DNA of 64,000 nucleotides from Sphingomonas yabuuchiae (GTDB lineage Bacteria; Pseudomonadota; Alphaproteobacteria; Sphingomonadales; Sphingomonadaceae), in the NCBI RefSeq assembly GCF_001477495.1, contig NZ_LDTF01000063.1:1-64000 (forward strand), read 5' to 3'. Of the stretch, positions 38,595 through 46,755 are shown one piece after another. The stretch's first letter is position 1. Each line of letters opens with the position of its first letter. The position numbers were made by a program, and so were the translations under genes. The notes under the pieces were generated by a model. It was not told the origin of the DNA. It searched no databases and saw only the letters and a program-made list of their open reading frames with translations.

Positions 38595-39239
38595 ATGACC
38601 GCAGCGACCGCCTCCCCTGCCGAAACCCTGCCGCCCAGCCCGATCGGGCGTCCGCACAGCCTGCTCGAAGACGCCTATGCGATCTTCATCGGTGTGACGT
38701 TGCTGGTCGTCGGGCTGATGTTCCTGAAAGCGGCGGGACTGGTGACGGGCGGGATCGCGGGCGTCGCGCTGCTGCTGTCCTATCTGTTGCCGTTACCGGC
38801 CGGCGTGCTGTTCACGCTGGTCAACATCCCGTTCTTTCTGTTCGCGCACAAGGTGATGGGCGCACGGTTCGCGGTGAAGACGGTGCTGGTTAATGTCGGT
38901 ATCGGCGTGGCCTCGGCCATCACGCGGGTGTCGGTGCATGTCGACGGGGTGCATCCGGCCTTTGCCGCGCTGGTCGGCGGCACGGTGATCGGCATGGGCA
39001 TCCTGTCGCTCGCCCGGCATCAGGCGGGGGTCGGCGGCACCGGGGTCATCACCATCTGGCTCTATCGCAAGCGCGGGTGGAATATGGGCATGACCCAGGT
39101 CGCGCTGGATGTCGTCATCCTGGCGATGGCGATCCCGGTGGTTTCGGGCGTGCAGATGATGTGGTCCGCGATCAGCGCGGCGGCGATCAGCCTGATCCTC
39201 TTCGCCTGGCACCGGCCGGGGCTGTATATGGGGCGGTGA
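38595..39239 (+). CDS. YitT/DUF161-family membrane protein
   Basis: A 214-aa protein with about five transmembrane helices in the YitT-like pattern: LKAAGLVTGGIAGVALLLSY is the conserved repeat, followed by VNIPFFLFAHKVMGARFAVK and ALVGGTVIGMGI. The soluble C-terminal domain seen in Bacillus YitT is absent; this short form is common in Proteobacteria. Function unknown. The 3' end abuts an R3 repeat. Confidence 0.88.
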   Translation: MTAATASPAETLPPSPIGRPHSLLEDAYAIFIGVTLLVVGLMFLKAAGLVTGGIAGVALLLSYLLPLPAGVLFTLVNIPFFLFAHKVMGARFAVKTVLVNVGIGVASAITRVSVHVDGVHPAFAALVGGTVIGMGILSLARHQAGVGGTGVITIWLYRKRGWNMGMTQVALDVVILAMAIPVVSGVQMMWSAISAAAISLILFAWHRPGLYMGR

Positions 39240-39245
39240 ACCCTT

Positions 39246-39365
39246 TTCCTCCCCTGCAAGGGGAGGGGGACCAGCGAAGCTGGTGGAGGGGTGTCGCCCT
39301 ATCGAGAGCGGGACACCCCTCCGTCAGGCCTGACGGCCTGCCACCTCCCCTGCGAGGGGAGGAAT
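39246..39365. repeat. R3 intergenic repeat
   Basis: CCTCCCCTGCAAGGGGAGG, GGTGGAGGGGTGTC, GGGACACCCCTCC, GGCCTGACGGCC and CCTCCCCTGCGAGGGGAGGAAT follow one another as nested palindromes. The same module order occurs at 44095-44210. It fills the gap between the YitT-like gene and asd. Confidence 0.8.
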
Positions 39366-39372
39366 GGACAAG

Positions 39373-40401
39373 TCAGTCGCCCTTCTTCAGGTGACGGCGG
39401 CCGAGCAGTTCGGCGATCTGCACGGCGTTCAGTGCGGCACCTTTCCGCAGATTGTCCGATACGCACCACAGCGACAGGCCGTTATCGACCGTCGAGTCCT
39501 CGCGCACGCGGCTGATGAAGGTCGCATAGTCGCCGACGCATTCGACCGGGGTGACGTATCCGCCGTCCTCGCGCTTGTCGATCAGCATGACGCCGGGCGC
39601 CTCGCGCAGGATGTCCTGCGCTTCCTGGGCCGAGATCTCATCCTCGAACTCGATGTTCAGCGCCTCGGAATGGCCGACGAACACCGGCACGCGCACGCAG
39701 GTCGCCGTCACCTTGACCTTGGGATCGAGGATCTTCTTGGTCTCGGCGACCATCTTCCACTCTTCCTTGGTCGAGCCGTCGTCGAGGAAGCTGTCGATGT
39801 GCGGGATCACATTGAAGGCGATCTGCTTGGTGAACTTCTTGGGCTCGGCGGGGTCGCCGACGAAGATGTTGCGGCTCTGCTCGAACAGCTCGTCCATGCC
39901 CGCTTTGCCCGCGCCCGACACCGACTGATAGGTGGCGACGACGACGCGCTTGATCGTCGCCTTGTCGTGCAGCGGCTTGAGCGCGACGACCATCTGCGCG
40001 GTCGAGCAATTGGGGTTCGCGATGATGTTCTTGGCGGTGTAGCCGTCGATGGCGTCCGGGTTCACTTCCGGCACGATCAGCGGCACGTCCGGGTCCATGC
40101 GATAGAGCGACGAATTGTCGATCACGACGCAGCCCGCGGCGGCGAATTTGGGCGCGTAGATTTTGGTCGCGTCCGATCCGATCGCGAACAAAGCCATGTC
40201 CCAGCCGGTGGGATCGAAATGCTCAATATTCTTGATGGTGAGCATCTTGCCCGTCTCACCGTATTCGATCTGGTCGCCCTGGCTGCGCGACGAGGCGACG
40301 ACCGCCAGTTCGTCGATCGGGAATTCCCGCTCCGCCAGAATGTTGATCATTTCCCGGCCGACATTGCCCGTCGCCCCGGCGACCACCACGCGATAACCCA
40401 T
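39373..40401 (-). CDS. asd: aspartate-semialdehyde dehydrogenase
   Basis: A 342-aa NADPH-dependent enzyme of the aspartate family (lysine, methionine, threonine, diaminopimelate). GATGNVGREMINIL binds NADP; the active-site Cys is in IANPNCSTAQMV; the conserved QSVSGAGKAGMDEL and late RVPVFVGHSEAL with the catalytic His complete the site. ATG 40401 has GAGG upstream, and the longer frame to 40491 adds nothing conserved. Confidence 0.96.
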   Translation of the reverse strand: MGYRVVVAGATGNVGREMINILAEREFPIDELAVVASSRSQGDQIEYGETGKMLTIKNIEHFDPTGWDMALFAIGSDATKIYAPKFAAAGCVVIDNSSLYRMDPDVPLIVPEVNPDAIDGYTAKNIIANPNCSTAQMVVALKPLHDKATIKRVVVATYQSVSGAGKAGMDELFEQSRNIFVGDPAEPKKFTKQIAFNVIPHIDSFLDDGSTKEEWKMVAETKKILDPKVKVTATCVRVPVFVGHSEALNIEFEDEISAQEAQDILREAPGVMLIDKREDGGYVTPVECVGDYATFISRVREDSTVDNGLSLWCVSDNLRKGAALNAVQIAELLGRRHLKKGD

Positions 40402-40520
40402 TATATCCTCCACTCGGAAGCGTGAGCCGGTAGCGTCATTGCGTGGACGCGTCCACCAACTTTGCGAAAAGTGCGCGTTTCGCCGGGACAAGCGGGGGTT
40501 TAACGGCCCCCGCCCGCCTC

Positions 40521-41807
40521 TCAGGCCGCGTGGCCTAGCTTATGGGATTCTAGCCAGTCGGGCACGCTCTGCGGCCGGAGAGCCGCCGCATCGATCCGTG
40601 GCGCGATGACGGCAAAGCGATCGCCCTCGACCATGACCTCGGCCGCCAGTGCCCGGCTGTTGTAGCAGGACGCCATCGAGGCGCCATAGGCCCCGACGTC
40701 GCGCAGGACGGCCAGGTCGCCTTCCTTCACCCGGTCGATCAACCGGCCCGTGGCGAAGCGGTCGCTGCTTTCGCAGACGGGGCCGACGACATGCGCCCGC
40801 ATCGTCGCGCCGTTCGGGGCGACCGCTGCGAACTCATGCCAGGCGTCGTAGAGCGCGGGCCGAGCCAGATCGTTCATGCCCGCGTCGATGACGACGAACG
40901 GGCAACCCTCGCCCGGCTTGACCCAGAGCACGCGGGTCAGCAGCACCCCGGCATGGGCGGCGATATAGCGCCCCGGCTCGAACATCAGCCTCACGTCCCA
41001 ATCCTGCGTCACCCGCGCGACCATGGCGGCATAGGCGGCGACATCGCCGTCCGGGCCGCCGCGGTAATCGACGCCCAGCCCGCCGCCCAGATCGACATGG
41101 GTGATGCGATGCCCACGTGCCCTCAGTGCCGCGACCAGTTCGCCGAGCCGGCGATAGGCGGCCTCCAGCGGCCCCAGGTCCATGATCTGACTGCCGATAT
41201 GGACCGCGACGCCTTGCAGCGTCAGGCCGGGACGCCGGGCCAGCCGGTCGAAGATGCCGATCGCATCTGCAAAAGCCACGCCGAATTTGCTGTCGATGGT
41301 GCCGGTGGTGATCTTGGCATGGGTGCCCGCATCGACATCGGGATTGACCCGCAGCAGCGCGGTCGCCTCGACGCCCATCCGGACGGCGGTCGTCGCCAGC
41401 ACATCCCCCTCGCGCTCGCCCTCCAGGTTGATATGGCCGACCCCGGCCCGCAGCGCCTGTGCGAGTTCATCCGGGGTCTTGCCGACACCCGAATAGACGA
41501 TGTCCTCCGCGGCCATGCCCGCCGCCAGCGCAGCGGTCAGTTCGCCGCCCGACACGATATCGGCGCCGAACCCCTCGTCGCGCAGCACCGACAGGACCGC
41601 CAGCGACGGATTGGCCTTGACCGCAAAGGCCAGCGACTTGCGCGGAATCGGGGCCAGCGCTTCGCGGAACCGCCGGGCGGCGGCGCGCAATGCGTTTGCC
41701 GAATAGACATAGGTCGGCGTACCCACCGCTCGCGCGATCCGGCTGAGCGCCACGCCTTCGGCATGAAGCGCCTCGCCCCGCAGCACAAAGCCTGAATTGC
41801 GGCTCAT
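40521..41807 (-). CDS. lysA: diaminopimelate decarboxylase
   Basis: A 428-aa PLP-dependent fold-III decarboxylase, the last step of lysine synthesis. The PLP lysine is in FAVKANPSLAVL near residue 57, the phosphate-binding glycines in HVDLGGGLGVDYRGG, and the catalytic Cys/Tyr region in VGPVCESSDRFA and GAYGASMASCYNSR. It overlaps the next upstream small membrane gene by 4 bases, so it belongs to a three-gene unit with the two small genes. Confidence 0.95.
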   Translation of the reverse strand: MSRNSGFVLRGEALHAEGVALSRIARAVGTPTYVYSANALRAAARRFREALAPIPRKSLAFAVKANPSLAVLSVLRDEGFGADIVSGGELTAALAAGMAAEDIVYSGVGKTPDELAQALRAGVGHINLEGEREGDVLATTAVRMGVEATALLRVNPDVDAGTHAKITTGTIDSKFGVAFADAIGIFDRLARRPGLTLQGVAVHIGSQIMDLGPLEAAYRRLGELVAALRARGHRITHVDLGGGLGVDYRGGPDGDVAAYAAMVARVTQDWDVRLMFEPGRYIAAHAGVLLTRVLWVKPGEGCPFVVIDAGMNDLARPALYDAWHEFAAVAPNGATMRAHVVGPVCESSDRFATGRLIDRVKEGDLAVLRDVGAYGASMASCYNSRALAAEVMVEGDRFAVIAPRIDAAALRPQSVPDWLESHKLGHAA

Positions 41808-42052
41808 GACCGACGCGTCCGGCGTAGGCGCGCGGCATGAATGGCCTCGGCCGTATGATAATGCCCCCGCCGCTCGGCCCGCAGCGCCTGGATCATATGC
41901 TTGCCGTTCAGCATCAGCACGACCCCGCCCAGCGCCACGAAGAACCAGAACAGCGCCAGCAGCGATTCCGACGGCCCGCTCAGCGTCGCGACGACCGCAC
42001 CCAACGTCATCAGGCCGCCCAGCGACCGCCATGCCATATCCCGCCCGCTCAT
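41804..42052 (-). CDS. small membrane protein (82 aa) upstream of lysA
   Basis: From ATG 42052 the protein has two hydrophobic helices (about 14-29 and 32-50), separated by a Gly-Pro turn, and a basic His/Arg-rich tail. It is not recognised as a family. The stop overlaps lysA by 4 bases, and the start overlaps the methyltransferase-like gene by 4 bases (ATGA), arguing for translation in one message. The extended frame to 42118 lies inside the upstream gene. Confidence 0.65.
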   Translation of the reverse strand: MSGRDMAWRSLGGLMTLGAVVATLSGPSESLLALFWFFVALGGVVLMLNGKHMIQALRAERRGHYHTAEAIHAARLRRTRRS

Positions 42053-42459
42053 GCCGCCATCTCCTCGATCGGATCGCCGATCACGCAGGTCGCGGCGGCG
42101 TGCATCTGGGTGCCACACCGATGACAGACCAGAATGTCGGCGGGAAAGTCACGCTCCCCGGCCAGTGCGTCGGCCGCGTCGCCGCGTTCGAAGACCAGAC
42201 CCATCGCGGCATGGCGATGACGCCTGGCCGCGGCCCGTGCCCGGCCGATCATCGCGGGCGAACCACCCAGTCCGCGTGCCTCGATCGCGGTAAAGCCCAT
42301 TGCCCGCGCCTGTTCGGCGACCGCGATCAGGAAGCCGCCCGCGCCGCAATCGGCGTCGACGATCCGCACCGCATGGCGATGCCGCTCGCGGAGAGAACCC
42401 AGCGCCGCCTCGATGGCGGGCCAGCGGGGGTCGTGGCGATATCTGCTGTCGATCTGCAT
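42049..42459 (-). CDS. SAM-methyltransferase-like small protein
   Basis: A 136-aa protein with the class I methyltransferase motif I (VRIVDADCGAGGFLIAVAEQA) near residues 31-50 and a second acidic strand region (FTAIEARGLGGS), but far shorter than a full methyltransferase. The C terminus has a C-x2-C (VCHRCGTQ) plus another Cys, a possible metal site. It is probably not a working enzyme on its own or is a minimal variant. First gene of the overlapping unit ending with lysA. Confidence 0.6.
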   Translation of the reverse strand: MQIDSRYRHDPRWPAIEAALGSLRERHRHAVRIVDADCGAGGFLIAVAEQARAMGFTAIEARGLGGSPAMIGRARAAARRHRHAAMGLVFERGDAADALAGERDFPADILVCHRCGTQMHAAATCVIGDPIEEMAA

Positions 42460-42472
42460 GGTCGCGCCTCCC

Positions 42473-42736
42473 TCACGCTGCCCGCGACAGGACCGGGGCG
42501 TCGGCCGCCACCGGATCGAACGACACCAGCGGGGTCAGTGCGTCTTGCGCGACCGCGACACTGGCATGATAGATTTCGGCTTCCTCGACCGCATAGCGCA
42601 TGGCCGCGCCACGCGAGATGAAGCGCCCTTCCAACTGGCCAGCGCTATCCTGCACAAGCCAGTGACCCGCACGGTCCTGGCCGACATAGATGAGCCGCGC
42701 CTGCGGGTCGGGTGCGATTGGAAAATCGGTACACAT
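42473..42736 (-). CDS. hypothetical protein, 87 aa
   Basis: From ATG 42736 the protein reads as a single small beta domain: LIYVGQDRAGHWLVQDSAG, then QLEGRFISRGAAMRYAVEEA, with a disordered tail. The Gly-His-Trp-Leu-Val-Gln plus the 'F-x-x-R-x-A-A-x-x-Y/F-A' pattern recurs in small proteins of sphingomonads, but I cannot name the family. Its upstream region carries the repeated motif at 42800-42840. Confidence 0.65.
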   Translation of the reverse strand: MCTDFPIAPDPQARLIYVGQDRAGHWLVQDSAGQLEGRFISRGAAMRYAVEEAEIYHASVAVAQDALTPLVSFDPVAADAPVLSRAA

Positions 42737-42799
42737 GGATAGTGGGAACCTCTGCCGATCGGGCGTTCGATCGCCCGCCCGCATCAGCTACGCCTCGCC

Positions 42800-42840
42800 C
42801 CATAGGGTTTCGAGATCGATTTCCCGCTAACGCATAGCGC
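42800..42840 (-). promoter_or_regulatory. repeated promoter-region motif, copy B
   Basis: On the minus strand: CTATGCG, three bases, GCGGGAAATCGATCTCG, five bases, CTATGG. It aligns without gaps to copy A at 43145-43185, with about three quarters of positions equal. It lies 64-104 bases upstream of the 87-aa gene. In copy B the CTATGCG end is duplicated (another CACTATGCG at 42842-42850). Confidence 0.5.
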
Positions 42841-42854
42841 CCGCATAGTGTCGG

Positions 42855-43106
42855 TCATATCCGCCGCCAGCGGGCACTGACCTGCACCTCGTCGAACAGG
42901 TGCTCGCCCATGATCGCCAAGGCGCTGCCCAGGCTGGCGAAGAGGAAGCCCGCCGTCGCCAGCGCATAGCCCAGCAACCCGGCACGGCCGCCATGCCCCG
43001 CCATGGCCATCAGATAGGCGATCGCCCGCCAGGCGAGGATACAAAGCCCGACACCCAGCAATCGCAGCGCCAGTCCGTGCCGCCATGTCCGATACCGTAC
43101 CGCCAT
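42855..43106 (-). CDS. small membrane protein, 83 aa
   Basis: Two to three hydrophobic stretches (ALRLLGVGLCILAWRAIAYL, then GLLGYALATAGFLFASLGSALAI) with a basic N terminus. Not recognised. It is separated from the MgtC gene on the same strand by 257 bases. The start at 43106 is supported by a GGAGG 5-9 bases upstream. Copy A of the repeated motif lies upstream. Confidence 0.6.
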   Translation of the reverse strand: MAVRYRTWRHGLALRLLGVGLCILAWRAIAYLMAMAGHGGRAGLLGYALATAGFLFASLGSALAIMGEHLFDEVQVSARWRRI

Positions 43107-43144
43107 ACCGCCTCCTTGATCGGTTCAGCGGCTATGCCCGGCGG

Positions 43145-43185
43145 CCATAGCAATGCGAGAGCGATTCCCCGGTTTCGCATAGTGT
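43145..43185 (-). promoter_or_regulatory. repeated promoter-region motif, copy A
   Basis: On the minus strand: CTATGCG, three bases, CCGGGGAATCGCTCTCG, five bases, CTATGG, the same pattern as copy B (42800-42840). It sits about 39-79 bases upstream of the 83-aa membrane gene. A shared promoter or regulator site is the natural reading; no known regulator is identified. Confidence 0.5.
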
Positions 43186-43363
43186 TGGCATAGGGGCGCC
43201 CCTCGCGATGGTTCGGTGAATCGGGATTTGGGATCGCTCATCCCCACAACTCCCCTAGACCATCCCGGCGAAGGCCGGGATGGCGGCCATGGTTGGGCCG
43301 CAGCCCCTTGGACGCATCTCGACTCTTGCGGGCACACGCCGGAGCGGTACGATCCAGCCCGCC

Positions 43364-44080
43364 TCAATCGTGCGTGCTGGCGGCCCAGGTGGCGTGCGCG
43401 ATGCCGTGGACCGACTGGAAATGGTCGGTGATCCGGTCGAGCTCGCCCGCCTCGACGATGGTGCTGGTCAGGGTCGCGGCGACGGTCACCTGATCCTCGC
43501 CCAATTCCTCGGTTTCGAGCTCGGCCACGGGCAACCCGGCACGCTCCAGATGTTCGACCAGCATGTCGCCGACCGGCCCGGCCTGCGCGGCGCTGGTCGT
43601 CAGGCTGACCGAATAGGTCGCCTCGACATGGCGTCCTTCGACCGGGATACGGTTGATCGCATCGACCAGCGGGCGCAGCGCGGTGTTTGCGATCAGGACC
43701 ATGACGGTCAGCAGCACCGCTTCGGCCACCATGTCGCTGCCGGCAATCGAACCGACCGCCGCCGAGCACCAGAGGGTCGCCGCGGTGTTCAGCCCACGGA
43801 CGTTCATCCCCTCCTTCATGATGACGCCCGCGCCCAGGAAGCCGATGCCGGAGACGACATAGGCGATGATGCGGATCGACTCGACATCGCCGCCCAGCCG
43901 TTGGCCGAGATCGACAAACGCCGCCGCGCCGATCGCGACAAGGGCGTTGGTACGCAGCCCCGCCGTACGCTGGCGATATTGCCGCTCCGCGCCGATCACG
44001 GTGCCCAGCACGAACGCGGTCAGATAGCTGACCAACGTGTCGAGGAACGGCCAGAGATGGAAGGTCTTCAGGAATGCCAT
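43364..44080 (-). CDS. MgtC/SapB family membrane protein
   Basis: A 238-aa protein with an N-terminal MgtC membrane domain (about 1-140, with the family motif VLGTVIGAERQYRQRTAGLRT and the GIGFLGAGVIM helix) and a C-terminal ACT-like cytoplasmic domain. MgtC proteins are linked to growth at low magnesium and, in pathogens, to survival in macrophages by inhibiting the F-type ATP synthase. No magnesium transporter is next to it. Confidence 0.9.
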   Translation of the reverse strand: MAFLKTFHLWPFLDTLVSYLTAFVLGTVIGAERQYRQRTAGLRTNALVAIGAAAFVDLGQRLGGDVESIRIIAYVVSGIGFLGAGVIMKEGMNVRGLNTAATLWCSAAVGSIAGSDMVAEAVLLTVMVLIANTALRPLVDAINRIPVEGRHVEATYSVSLTTSAAQAGPVGDMLVEHLERAGLPVAELETEELGEDQVTVAATLTSTIVEAGELDRITDHFQSVHGIAHATWAASTHD

Positions 44081-44094
44081 GGGGTGCCCATCCT

Positions 44095-44210
44095 ATTCCT
44101 CCCCTGCAAGGGGAGGTGGCAGGGCGAAGCCCTGACGGAGGGGTGTCACCATCAGCGGGGACACCCCTCCACCAGCTTCGCTGGTCCCCCTCCCCTTACA
44201 GGGGAGGAAT
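44095..44210. repeat. R3 repeat with ATTCCTCCCCT ends
   Basis: The element starts ATTCCTCCCCT (44095) and ends AGGGGAGGAAT (44210), an exact 11-base terminal inverted repeat. Inside are GGCAGGGCGAAGCCCTGACGG (first 20 bases of a palindrome), then GGAGGGGTGTC facing GGGACACCCCTCC, then CCAGCTTCGCTGG. It fills the gap between the S9 peptidase and mgtC. It looks like a MITE-like or REP-like non-coding element; no target-site duplication was established. Confidence 0.8.
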
Positions 44211-44217
44211 GACGGGA

Positions 44218-46488
44218 TCATTTCTTCTTCGACTTGTCCTTCACCGTCCGGTCGAGGAAGTTCAGGATCGTGTGCCACAGATGCTCGGACACGCCCGGTC
44301 CGCCGACGCGGTGGGTCTGACCTGGGTAGAGCATCATCTCGAACGGCGTGTCGGTCTTCTGCATCTCGGCGGCGAAGGCGGTCGCGTTGTCGAGGAAGAC
44401 GTTATCGTCCGCCATGCCGTGGATCAGCATCAGCGGATCGCGGATCTTGGCCGCATCGGTAATCGCCTGCGAGCCCGCATAGCTCTGCGGGTCGGTGCGC
44501 GGATCGCCCAGATATCGCTCGGTATAATGCGTGTCATAGAGCTGCCAGTCGGTGACCGGTGCCCCCGACACGGCGGCGGCATAGACGCCCGGCGTCTTCT
44601 CCAGCATCTTGATCGACATATAGCCGCCGTACGACCAGCCATAAGTCGCGATCCGCGCCGGATCGACGAAGGGCAGCGTCTTCAGATAGTTCGCCCCCGC
44701 CAGCTGGTCGGCGACCTCGACGGTGCCCATCGCGTGGTAGATGGCATCCTCGAACGCCTTGCCGCGATTATACGAGCCGCGATTGTCGATCTGGAAGAAG
44801 ATCCAGCCCTGATCGACCAGATATTGCGGCAACGCCCCCTGCCAGCCGCGCGTGACCTGCTGGCCGGTGCCGGGGCCACCATAATGCTGGAAGAAGACGG
44901 GGTAGCGCTTGCCCGGCACCAGCTTGGGGGTAATCATTTCCCAATAGAGCGTCGTGCCGTCATCGGCCTTGATCGTACCGAACTTCGTCTCGCGGTGGCT
45001 GGCGAGATAGGGCGCATAGGGGTGGCCCGCGACGATCGCATTCTCGTTGATCCAGCTCAGCCGCTGGCCCGTCGTATCGGTCAGATAGACCTGGGTCGGC
45101 TGGCTCGGGCTGGAGCGCGAGACGATGAAGCGGCTGGCCGAGGAGTCCATCGTCGCGCTGTTGGTATAGCCGCGCTCGGTCAGGCGGGTGATGACGTTCG
45201 GCTGGGCGATGTCGACGGCGTAGAGATGCTGTTCGAGCACATCGTCCTTCAGCCCGGTGAAATAGAGCCTTCCCTTCGCCTCGTCGACGCCGACCAGATT
45301 GGTGACGACCCACGGCCCCTTGGTCAACTGGGTCCACTGGCCGTTCGCAAAGCGGTAGAGATGGCCATAGCCGTCGCGCTCCGACCGCCAGATCAGGCTG
45401 CCGTCCTTCATCGGGCGATAGGCGTCCGACAGGTTCAGCCAGCTGCGGTCGCCCGAACGTTCGGTGAAGAGGACGGTCGACTTGCCGGTCTTGGGATCGA
45501 CACGCAGCATGTCGAGCGTCTTCTGGTCGCGGCTCTCGCGCTGCACCAGCATCGCCGAGCCGTCCGGCGTCCAGTCGACGCGCGCCAGATAAATGTCGAG
45601 ATTGGTGCCCAGGTCCACCTTCACCCGGCCCGATCCGTCCGCCTTCATGACGTACAGATCGACCAGCGCATTGGGCGTGCCCGCCGCCGGATAGCGCTGT
45701 TCATAGACCTTGGTCCCCGCCGCGCCGATCGCCGCGCGGACCGCGACCTTGACCGGCGCGTCGTCGAACCGCTCGACCGCGATATAGCGTTCGTCGGGGC
45801 TCCACCAATAACCGGTGAAGCGGTGCATTTCCTCCTGAGCGACGAACTCCGCCTCGCCGAAATGGACGGTGCCGCCGCCGTCCTTGGTCAACGCGCGCGC
45901 CTCGCCGCCACCCAGCGGCATGGCCCACAAATTCTGGTCGCGCACGAAGCTGACATAGCCGCCCTTGGGGCTGACGATCGGGTTCAACTCGCCGCCGGGC
46001 GTATTGGTCAGGCGACGGACCTGCCCGTCCAGACCGGCGAGATACAGGTCGCCGTCCAGCGGCACCAGGATCGACTTGCCGTCAGGGGCCCAGTCATAGG
46101 CGACGATGCCCTTCGACCCGCCGATCCGCGCACGCTCCCGCTGCATCTTCTCGGCCTCGGACAGTTCCGCGCCCGAGCCGACCTTCTTGGAGTCGACCAG
46201 CATCCGCTCCTCGCCGGTGCGGGTGTCGCGGGCCCAGAGGTCCAGCCGCTCACGCTCGTCGGCACGCGGGCGCAGCGAGGTCAGGAGGGTGCCGTCGGGA
46301 GACAGGCGCAGGCCGCGCGGCTGCGACCCCGACAGGTCGGGGCTGCCGAAGACGCGCTGCAGGGTCAGCTTGCCCTGTTCGGCTTCCTGACCGGTCGGGC
46401 CATCAGCCGACATGGCCGAGGCCCCCGAACCCATGGCGATCGACGCCCCGACCGACGCCAGCGCCAGACCCAGCACCCATTTGCGCAT
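44218..46488 (-). CDS. S9-family dipeptidyl peptidase IV-like peptidase, exported
   Basis: A 756-aa serine peptidase of the DPP-IV type. After a signal peptide (RKWVLGLALASVGASIAMGSGASA) comes an eight-bladed beta-propeller region (about 40-480, with repeated W-S/D-P-D-G-like strands), then an alpha/beta-hydrolase domain with nucleophile in GWSYGGYMS, the Asp near HGMADDNVF and His in YPGQTHRV. The DPP4 hallmark Glu pair is in EAEFVAQEEMHR. It releases dipeptides Xaa-Pro in relatives. Confidence 0.92.
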   Translation of the reverse strand: MRKWVLGLALASVGASIAMGSGASAMSADGPTGQEAEQGKLTLQRVFGSPDLSGSQPRGLRLSPDGTLLTSLRPRADERERLDLWARDTRTGEERMLVDSKKVGSGAELSEAEKMQRERARIGGSKGIVAYDWAPDGKSILVPLDGDLYLAGLDGQVRRLTNTPGGELNPIVSPKGGYVSFVRDQNLWAMPLGGGEARALTKDGGGTVHFGEAEFVAQEEMHRFTGYWWSPDERYIAVERFDDAPVKVAVRAAIGAAGTKVYEQRYPAAGTPNALVDLYVMKADGSGRVKVDLGTNLDIYLARVDWTPDGSAMLVQRESRDQKTLDMLRVDPKTGKSTVLFTERSGDRSWLNLSDAYRPMKDGSLIWRSERDGYGHLYRFANGQWTQLTKGPWVVTNLVGVDEAKGRLYFTGLKDDVLEQHLYAVDIAQPNVITRLTERGYTNSATMDSSASRFIVSRSSPSQPTQVYLTDTTGQRLSWINENAIVAGHPYAPYLASHRETKFGTIKADDGTTLYWEMITPKLVPGKRYPVFFQHYGGPGTGQQVTRGWQGALPQYLVDQGWIFFQIDNRGSYNRGKAFEDAIYHAMGTVEVADQLAGANYLKTLPFVDPARIATYGWSYGGYMSIKMLEKTPGVYAAAVSGAPVTDWQLYDTHYTERYLGDPRTDPQSYAGSQAITDAAKIRDPLMLIHGMADDNVFLDNATAFAAEMQKTDTPFEMMLYPGQTHRVGGPGVSEHLWHTILNFLDRTVKDKSKKK

Positions 46489-46755
46489 TCATACCACTCC
46501 GAACCTTGTCATTGCCGGGTCCTTGCCCGGCCATGGCGCGCGTTATCGCGGGGGCGCTGCCATCCCGCAAGCGCGATCCCGCACGGGCCGGATCAACGCC
46601 AGCTTTCCCGAAATGAATCAGCAACTAAACTCGTAACGGAGGCGTTTCAGATTTCGTAAACCCGGCATTAACGAAATTCCGTTAGGGCCGTCATTCGGGT
46701 GCGACGGTCGAATGACGGTTCTGTCGCCTGCGCCCGGCCCATTATCGGAACGGAC

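Noticed and set aside
44074-46659. 861-aa open frame antisense to the S9 peptidase
   Set aside because: A typical GC-rich shadow of a long gene: Arg/His/Asp-rich, no domain, while the S9 frame has a signal peptide and catalytic motifs.
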